A DNA stretch of 5,125 nucleotides, from positions 1 to 5,125 of the forward strand of contig QMMV01000180.1 of assembly GCA_003647435.1 (NCBI GenBank), given 5' to 3'. Below are positions 1-2,958 of this stretch, in pieces. The stretch's first letter is position 1. The number at the start of each line of letters is the position of its first letter. The stretch comes from Deltaproteobacteria bacterium. GTDB lineage: Bacteria; Desulfobacterota; Desulfobacteria; Desulfobacterales; C00003060. The notes below the pieces were generated by a model. The model was not told the DNA's origin and searched no databases. It worked only from the letters and a program-made list of their open reading frames with translations. A program made the translations under genes and the position numbers.

Positions 1-30
1 GCGTGGGAACGCCCTCTCTGCGTGGGAATG
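1..30. repeat. Two right arms of GTTCCCACGC-type palindrome (partial)
   Basis: The window opens on GCGTGGGAACG (1-11), the right arm of the palindrome found complete at 1409-1433 and 1457-1481. A second right arm, GCGTGGGAATG, follows at 20-30 and is preceded by CTCT, the loop sequence, but its left arm is missing. This looks like one unit cut by the window edge and one unit that has lost its left half. The same family recurs just after the ATPase gene, so that gene has copies on both sides. Confidence 0.8.
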
Positions 31-62
31 CAGACATCCCGGCTCTGCTCCCTGATCACGCC

Positions 63-81
63 AACACTCGACTATAGTGTT
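63..81. promoter_or_regulatory. Inverted repeat, possible operator
   Basis: AACACT (63-68) and AGTGTT (76-81) are exact reverse complements separated by seven bases. Their centres lie 13 bases apart, a geometry typical of sites bound by dimeric helix-turn-helix regulators. The dyad sits just upstream of the TTGACA hexamer at 90-95 that probably drives the ATPase gene. No regulator gene is visible nearby, so the binding protein is unknown and the operator role is inferred. Confidence 0.4.
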
Positions 82-89
82 AATTTGAT

Positions 90-118
90 TTGACACGCTC
101 ATTTTATCGCGATAATAT
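90..118 (+). promoter_or_regulatory. Sigma-70-like promoter with a 12-bp palindrome
   Basis: A perfect -35 hexamer TTGACA lies at 90-95. The -10 is either GATAAT (111-116, five of six matches, 15-base spacer) or TAATAT (113-118, four of six, 17-base spacer). The perfect palindrome TTATCG/CGATAA (104-115) covers the end of the spacer and the -10, where a bound repressor would block polymerase. Transcription from here would start near 122-126, at or next to the GTG start codon at 125. Confidence 0.5.
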
Positions 119-124
119 GAGTGT

Positions 125-1393
125 GTGAAATCAAATAATTATATTCCACGGACAGTCGAAGACTACGCCTTTGACGAGACCCTCGTCGGCAGACACATGG
201 TGTTTCTGGCAGGGCCGAGACAGGTTGGGAAAACTGTGCTGTCCAAGCATTGGTTGAAAAAACATGGATGTATATCGCTATACTTCAACTGGGATGATAT
301 CTCAACACGTCGTGCCTACTTTGCTGACAGCCGTTTTTTCGAATCACCCGCAAGGTCCCTCGGCATTCAGGATCCATGGATAGTATTCGATGAGATCCAC
401 AAGCGCAAGCGCTGGCGCGACATACTCAAAGGCGCTTACGATCTTTTCGGCCATGAATTCAGGTTCCTAATAACTGGCAGCGCCCGCCTGGATCTGTTTC
501 GCCGTTCAGGAGACTCGCTAATAGGAAGATACAATCTCTTCCATATGATGCCCCTGAATATAGCCGAGATAACCCATGTAAAAAGCGCTGATTGTTTCCT
601 GAAACAGAGGCAGTTTCACAAACTGACCGCGAGTTTCGACAACAATATTTCCCGTCGGTTAGCTCCAGATATTATAGATGCCTGCGATGCTCTCTTGCGA
701 TATGGCCCATTTCCTGAACCTTTTCTCAGGCAGAACATTAGATTTTGCCGCAAATGGCATCAGGACTACTTGACTTTGGTAATAAGAGAGGAACTCAGGG
801 ATGTCAGCCGGGTAACCGAGCTCGACAAGATTGAGAACCTCCTATTGCTTCTTCCGCCCAGAATCATGGCACCGCTATCCATGGCAAAGCTGGCAAGAGA
901 ACTTGAAGCGGCTCATACCACTGTCAAAAATTGGCTGGAACAGCTGAAGAGATTGTATTTGATCTTTCCGGTACCACCGTGGACGGGAAGGGTAGCGAGA
1001 GGCCTACGAAAAGAAAAGAAATGGTATTTTCTTGACTGGTACTATGCGCCCGAAGGTGCGGCTCGGCTGGAAAACATGACGGCCACCTACCTCTATCGTG
1101 CCTGTCTTGCCATGACCGACATGGGCTACGGAAATTACCGTCTGTATTATGTGAGAACTTTGGACAAAAAGGAAATTGACTTCGTTGTTGCTCGTGACAA
1201 CAGCCCTGTCATGGCGGTAGAGGTCAAATCGGGTGACCTAAAATTATCTCGCTCACTCAAGAATCGCAACAAGCGGTTCTTTGACTCTTCAACCCTTGGG
1301 GTTCAAGTGGTTGACCAAAGAAACGTACTTCAAAAATACGCCAATGATACGTGGGTTGTCAGCGTAGAGAGGTTTCTACCTGTCCTGGTGTAG
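125..1393 (+). CDS. AAA-family P-loop ATPase with DUF4143-type C-terminus
   Basis: A complete 422-residue cytoplasmic protein of the widespread stand-alone ATPase family (AAA_14 plus DUF4143). Seen in order: Walker A GPRQVGKT at residues 30-37; Walker B WIVFDE at 85-90 followed by IHK; a sensor-1-like LITGSAR at 115-121; and GRY at 134-136, where the family usually has a conserved GR. A winged-helix-like stretch with SMAKLAREL and TTVKNWLEQLKRL lies at about 225-285. The C-terminus has EIDFVV (350-355) and AVEVKSGD (364-371), fitting a PD-(D/E)XK-like fold with D352, E366 and K368. Start: GTG at 125, because an in-frame TAA lies at 113-115 and the next Met is residue 25, only five residues before the P-loop. 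No Shine-Dalgarno sequence is visible, so the mRNA may be leaderless. The cellular role of these ATPases is poorly known; they are often found in variable genome regions. Palindromes of one family flank it. Confidence 0.9.
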   Translation: MKSNNYIPRTVEDYAFDETLVGRHMVFLAGPRQVGKTVLSKHWLKKHGCISLYFNWDDISTRRAYFADSRFFESPARSLGIQDPWIVFDEIHKRKRWRDILKGAYDLFGHEFRFLITGSARLDLFRRSGDSLIGRYNLFHMMPLNIAEITHVKSADCFLKQRQFHKLTASFDNNISRRLAPDIIDACDALLRYGPFPEPFLRQNIRFCRKWHQDYLTLVIREELRDVSRVTELDKIENLLLLLPPRIMAPLSMAKLARELEAAHTTVKNWLEQLKRLYLIFPVPPWTGRVARGLRKEKKWYFLDWYYAPEGAARLENMTATYLYRACLAMTDMGYGNYRLYYVRTLDKKEIDFVVARDNSPVMAVEVKSGDLKLSRSLKNRNKRFFDSSTLGVQVVDQRNVLQKYANDTWVVSVERFLPVLV

Positions 1394-1408
1394 AAAAGCC
1401 GTTGCCCT

Positions 1409-1433
1409 CGTTCCCACGCTCTGCGTGGGAACG
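1409..1433. repeat. Palindromic repeat, family A, unit 1
   Basis: A perfect 11-bp stem: left arm CGTTCCCACGC (1409-1419), loop TCT (1420-1422), right arm GCGTGGGAACG (1423-1433). It starts 15 bases after the ATPase stop codon. No T tract follows on the plus strand, so it is not a canonical intrinsic terminator, although such a stem could stabilise the 3' end of the mRNA. Read as protein it gives PRSAWERP-like peptides, which commonly lead to false gene calls. Confidence 0.9.
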
Positions 1434-1456
1434 CCCGCTCTCGTTCTCTCATCCCT

Positions 1457-1481
1457 CGTTCCCACGCTCCGCGTGGGAACG
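1457..1481. repeat. Palindromic repeat, family A, unit 2
   Basis: Second full copy, with identical 11-base arms (1457-1467 and 1471-1481) and loop TCC in place of TCT. It lies 48 bases after unit 1 in the same phase. The arms are unchanged while the loop has varied, as expected if hairpin pairing is what is kept or if the copies are young. Confidence 0.9.
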
Positions 1482-1714
1482 CCCTTTGACATCGCCTGTA
1501 GCAAGCCTTAGATTTGTCAAAAAACGTTTTAGACCAAGCGAAAAGGGATTTGGGCAACAGGCCGTTAACTATCAACCCCAACTACCCACTCCCTACTACC
1601 TACTCCCTACTGCTTACTCCCCACTCCCTATACTCTCTCCTGCTTTCCATCGGTGAACCGTCAACGGTCAAGATCTCATCTTCATGCCACCCACCACCGG
1701 ATACCCCAAATAAA
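1482..1714. other. Intergenic stretch without a convincing gene
   Basis: This part of the 388-base gap between the ATPase gene and the small secreted gene holds no ORF that I accept. The ORFs that cross it encode palindrome peptides or Pro/Tyr/Leu-rich low-complexity sequence from the heptamer tract. A TTGACA (1486-1491) with TAGATT 17 bases downstream (1509-1514) could be read as a weak plus-strand promoter, but nothing recognisable lies downstream. The segment at about 1510-1570 is ordinary-looking sequence of unknown origin. Confidence 0.6.
1581..1629. repeat. Degenerate heptamer tandem repeat (ACTCCCT)n
   Basis: Seven heptamers run in exact phase: ACTACCC, ACTCCCT, ACTACCT, ACTCCCT, ACTGCTT, ACTCCCC, ACTCCCT. 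The tract is strongly pyrimidine-rich on the plus strand, with G only once, and fades into ATACTCT and CTCC up to about 1640. It resembles a decayed microsatellite formed by slippage. All three forward frames through it are Pro/Thr/Tyr/Leu-rich, which explains the spurious ORFs here. Confidence 0.75.
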
Positions 1715-1756
1715 AAAGGCCGGGGGAACAACAGCCATGTTGCCCCTCCGGCCTTT
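1708..1756 (-). terminator. Rho-independent terminator of the small secreted protein gene
   Basis: AAAGGCCGG (1715-1723) pairs exactly with CCGGCCTTT (1748-1756). The stem continues with GGG/CCC across one bulged T and with AACA/TGTT (1727-1730 and 1738-1741) around a seven-base loop. On the minus strand the stem is followed by TTTTTTATTT (1717 down to 1708), a good U tract. It begins 25 bases after the stop of the gene at 1782-2168, the usual distance. In the plus direction only TTTAGTCTTT follows, so ending of ATPase transcripts here would be weaker. Confidence 0.88.
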
Positions 1757-1781
1757 AGTCTTTAATTAACCCCTTTAATTA

Positions 1782-2168
1782 TTAATGATGTACTGCTGTG
1801 CTGTGGTGACTCGGCGCTATATGAGTCGGAGTAATGATCGGCTCATACTCGCCGATCTCGTGAGTCGTGGTCTCCTCCCCTGGCTGATGAGGTTGTTCCG
1901 GAGCAGGAGTCTCATGCGATGTAGCAATGCCGAGCACACCAATTCCCGAATCGTCGCCGGATAACGCTCCTGCAGCAATTGCAGCGGCAGCGGCGGCAGA
2001 AACTCCGGCAACAGCCGCGGCACTGATCCCCGCGGCAGCACCCCCTCCGGCCCCCGCTGCTCCCGCGCCAACGCCAGCCGCACCAGGCTGTCCGAAGGCA
2101 AGGGAAGCAGAGAAAACAAAAATCAATGAGGCAATCAATAATATCCGACCCATCTTTAAATCCTTCAT
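1782..2168 (-). CDS. Small secreted Ala/Gly-rich protein with His-rich tail
   Basis: A 128-residue protein of no family I recognise. Residues 1-26 form a classic signal peptide: basic MKDLKMGR, a hydrophobic core, then SASLAFG before a likely cut near LAFG-QP. Residues 27-70 are almost only Ala and Gly with scattered Val/Ile/Ser, ending in IAAGALSGDDSG, a possible glycine-zipper-like membrane or packing segment. The last 45 or so residues are hydrophilic, rich in Pro, Glu and Thr, and carry eight His, including SHH and the terminal VHH, which could bind metal. The layout (signal peptide, Ala/Gly hydrophobic run, acidic turn, low-complexity tail) resembles the small exopolysaccharide-operon proteins YjbE and GfcA of enterobacteria, but this is a likeness of composition, not proven homology. 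The signal peptide, the RBS at 2174-2179 and the terminator at 1708-1756 support a real gene. Confidence 0.82.
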   Translation of the reverse strand: MKDLKMGRILLIASLIFVFSASLAFGQPGAAGVGAGAAGAGGGAAAGISAAAVAGVSAAAAAAIAAGALSGDDSGIGVLGIATSHETPAPEQPHQPGEETTTHEIGEYEPIITPTHIAPSHHSTAVHH

Positions 2169-2173
2169 TTCTT

Positions 2174-2179
2174 CCTCCC
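2174..2179 (-). promoter_or_regulatory. Shine-Dalgarno site fixing the start at 2168
   Basis: On the minus strand GGGAGG lies five bases before the ATG at 2168-2166. The second in-frame ATG (residue 6) has only a weak AAGGA ahead of it, so the upstream start is preferred. It also gives a signal peptide with a better basic N-terminus. Confidence 0.75.
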
Positions 2180-2236
2180 GCGATTTATCAACATCTTTCC
2201 ACGTACAGAATGCCTATCATTTGCTGGCCTTGTAAA

Positions 2237-2266
2237 TCCCGCTGCACCGGGACTGCGTTGCCCGGT
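2237..2266. other. Two mutually exclusive hairpins in the leader of the small secreted gene
   Basis: ACCGGG (2246-2251) pairs exactly with CCCGGT (2261-2266) around a nine-base loop. TCCCG (2237-2241) pairs exactly with CGGGA (2248-2252) around six bases. They share bases 2248-2251, so only one can form. They lie 69-98 bases upstream of the start codon on the minus strand. No riboswitch class that I know matches, and no convincing promoter was found in 2169-2299. This could be a structured leader or another decayed palindrome. Confidence 0.35.
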
Positions 2267-2299
2267 ATCTCTCCCCCCTTTTCACGGGCGCAACCTCTA

Positions 2300-2356
2300 T
2301 AGGGGGGCGATTCATGAACCGCCCCCCTACGGGGGAAATTCATGAATCGCCCCTAC
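2300..2356. repeat. Palindromic repeat, family B (ATTCATGAAT core), two tandem copies
   Basis: Copy 1 has arms TAGGGGGGCG (2300-2309) and CGCCCCCCTA (2320-2329) that are exact reverse complements. Inside them lies the palindrome TTCATGAA (2311-2318), with a single A/C mismatch between core and arms. Copy 2 follows directly: GGGGG (2331-2335), core ATTCATGAAT (2338-2347), then CGCCCCTAC, with a less perfect left arm. The second copy ends next to the stop codon of the coiled-coil gene (2358-2360). Without a T tract on either side it is not a standard terminator. Confidence 0.85.
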
Positions 2357-2357
2357 A

Positions 2358-2870
2358 TCAGGCAGCGAGCCTCTCCTTCATCCCCTTTACTTCACCTTCC
2401 AATATCTGCACCCGCGTCTCAAGTCTTACCACGTCACTTTCCCGTGCGCAGGTTGCAATGAACTCGTCTATCCTTGTATTCTGTTTGTCAAGCCGTAAAA
2501 TCAGGTCACTGTGAATATCTTGCATACGGTTGTAAACCTTACTAATTTCGCTTCTCACCTCCGCCCGGAGACCGTCAATCCGATTGTTAGTGGCATCAAT
2601 TTTGTCACTCAGCTCGGCCCGAACTCCGTCAATCCGATTGTTCGTATCATCAATCCGCTCATTCGTGGCATCAATCTTCTCACCGAGCTCGGCCCGAACT
2701 CCGTCAATCCGGCGGCTTTGATCAGCAAGATGCGTGTTAATATCGTCGAGCCGCTTATTCGTTAACTCCAGATTAGTGCTGATCTTGGCATTTTCTTCCC
2801 GGATCTTCGCCAGGTCAGGCAGTACCATATCCTGGAGTATTTTTACCGTTTTCTCTTTTAGATCCATCAT
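2358..2870 (-). CDS. Coiled-coil protein with duplicated segments, function unknown
   Basis: A 170-residue, highly charged soluble protein without signal peptide, membrane segment or Trp. Nearly the whole length is predicted helix. The centre (about residues 54-110) is built of repeats starting RIDG(V/L)RAE: RIDGVRAELGEK, RIDGVRAELSDK, RIDGLRAEVRSE. They are spaced 25 and 18 residues apart and joined by IDATN(E/N)RI linkers. Hydrophobic residues follow 3-4-4 then 7-base steps, so each unit is one hendecad plus one or two heptads. A final stretch, VVRLETRVQILEGEVKGMKERL (about 147-168), is a second classic heptad coil. Such proteins act as scaffolds, spacers or fibre stalks; the sequence does not say which. 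Start: tandem ATGs at 2870 and 2867 with a purine-rich RBS ahead. It lies 88 bases after the large surface gene, and co-transcription is possible. Confidence 0.78.
   Translation of the reverse strand: MMDLKEKTVKILQDMVLPDLAKIREENAKISTNLELTNKRLDDINTHLADQSRRIDGVRAELGEKIDATNERIDDTNNRIDGVRAELSDKIDATNNRIDGLRAEVRSEISKVYNRMQDIHSDLILRLDKQNTRIDEFIATCARESDVVRLETRVQILEGEVKGMKERLAA
2591..2711 (-). repeat. 75-base spaced duplication inside the coiled-coil gene
   Basis: Segments 2591-2636 and 2666-2711 are near-identical over 46 bases and share a 26-base exact match (2611-2636 and 2686-2711), offset by 75 bases or 25 codons. A shorter copy, CCGTCAATCCGATTGTT, occurs at 2572-2588 and again at 2626-2642, offset by 54 bases or 18 codons. 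All offsets keep frame, so the coil has probably lengthened by recent in-frame duplication. Confidence 0.85.
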
Positions 2871-2909
2871 CCCCCCTCACCCTGCCCTCTCCCCGCGTGG
2901 GGAGAGGGC
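2871..2909. repeat. Palindromic repeat, family C, carrying the RBS of the coiled-coil gene
   Basis: GCCCTCTCCCC (2884-2894) and GGGGAGAGGGC (2899-2909) form a perfect 11-bp stem with loop GCGT. The adjoining CCCCCCTCACCCT (2871-2883) belongs to the same widespread repeat type. On the minus strand that part reads AGGGTGAGGGGGG directly before the ATG at 2870, so it is the only Shine-Dalgarno-like sequence for the coiled-coil gene. The gap to the first ATG is short and suits the second ATG (2867) better. Confidence 0.8.
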
Positions 2910-2930
2910 TAAGGCAACGGGATATCGTAT

Positions 2931-2947
2931 GGTGGGCCTTGCCCACC
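2931..2947. repeat. Palindromic repeat, family D (GGTGGGC hairpin)
   Basis: GGTGGGC (2931-2937) and GCCCACC (2941-2947) are exact complements around CTT. It lies 11 bases after the stop codon of the large surface protein gene on the minus strand. No T tract follows, so it may protect the mRNA end rather than terminate. It resembles a dispersed repeat common in environmental bacterial genomes; that identification is from memory and not tested. Confidence 0.7.
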
Positions 2948-2958
2948 GTGAATTACAA

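Noticed and set aside
125..1393. Known defence-system NTPase or a partner in a toxin-antitoxin pair
   Set aside because: The domain order matches the common stand-alone AAA_14/DUF4143 ATPases. No toxin, antitoxin or effector gene is adjacent, so a defence role is not supported by this window.
1409..1481. Two evenly spaced repeats as a mini CRISPR array
   Set aside because: Only two full units exist, they are perfect self-palindromes with a 23-base gap, and further copies of the family lie outside the array near position 1. No cas gene is present.
1330..1656. ORFs on both strands encoding PRSAWERP / FPRGAWERG-like peptides
   Set aside because: These peptides are direct translations of the palindromic repeats at 1409-1481. 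The minus ORF also runs into the end of the ATPase gene, and neither has an RBS or a recognisable domain.
1514..1765. Plus-strand ORF starting SKNVLDQAKRDLGN
   Set aside because: It turns into low-complexity Pro/Tyr/Leu sequence over the heptamer tract and then runs through the terminator stem. There is no RBS and no homology that I recognise.
1927..2235. Plus-strand Ala/Pro-rich ORF opposite the small secreted gene
   Set aside because: It is the antisense shadow of the GC-rich Ala/Gly codons. The minus-strand frame has a signal peptide, an RBS and a terminator, whereas this one has none.
2910..2958. Promoter for the coiled-coil gene (TTCACG, 17 bases, TACGAT on minus strand)
   Set aside because: Both hexamers match consensus at only four of six positions and the spacer is filled by the family D hairpin. 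This is too weak to annotate.
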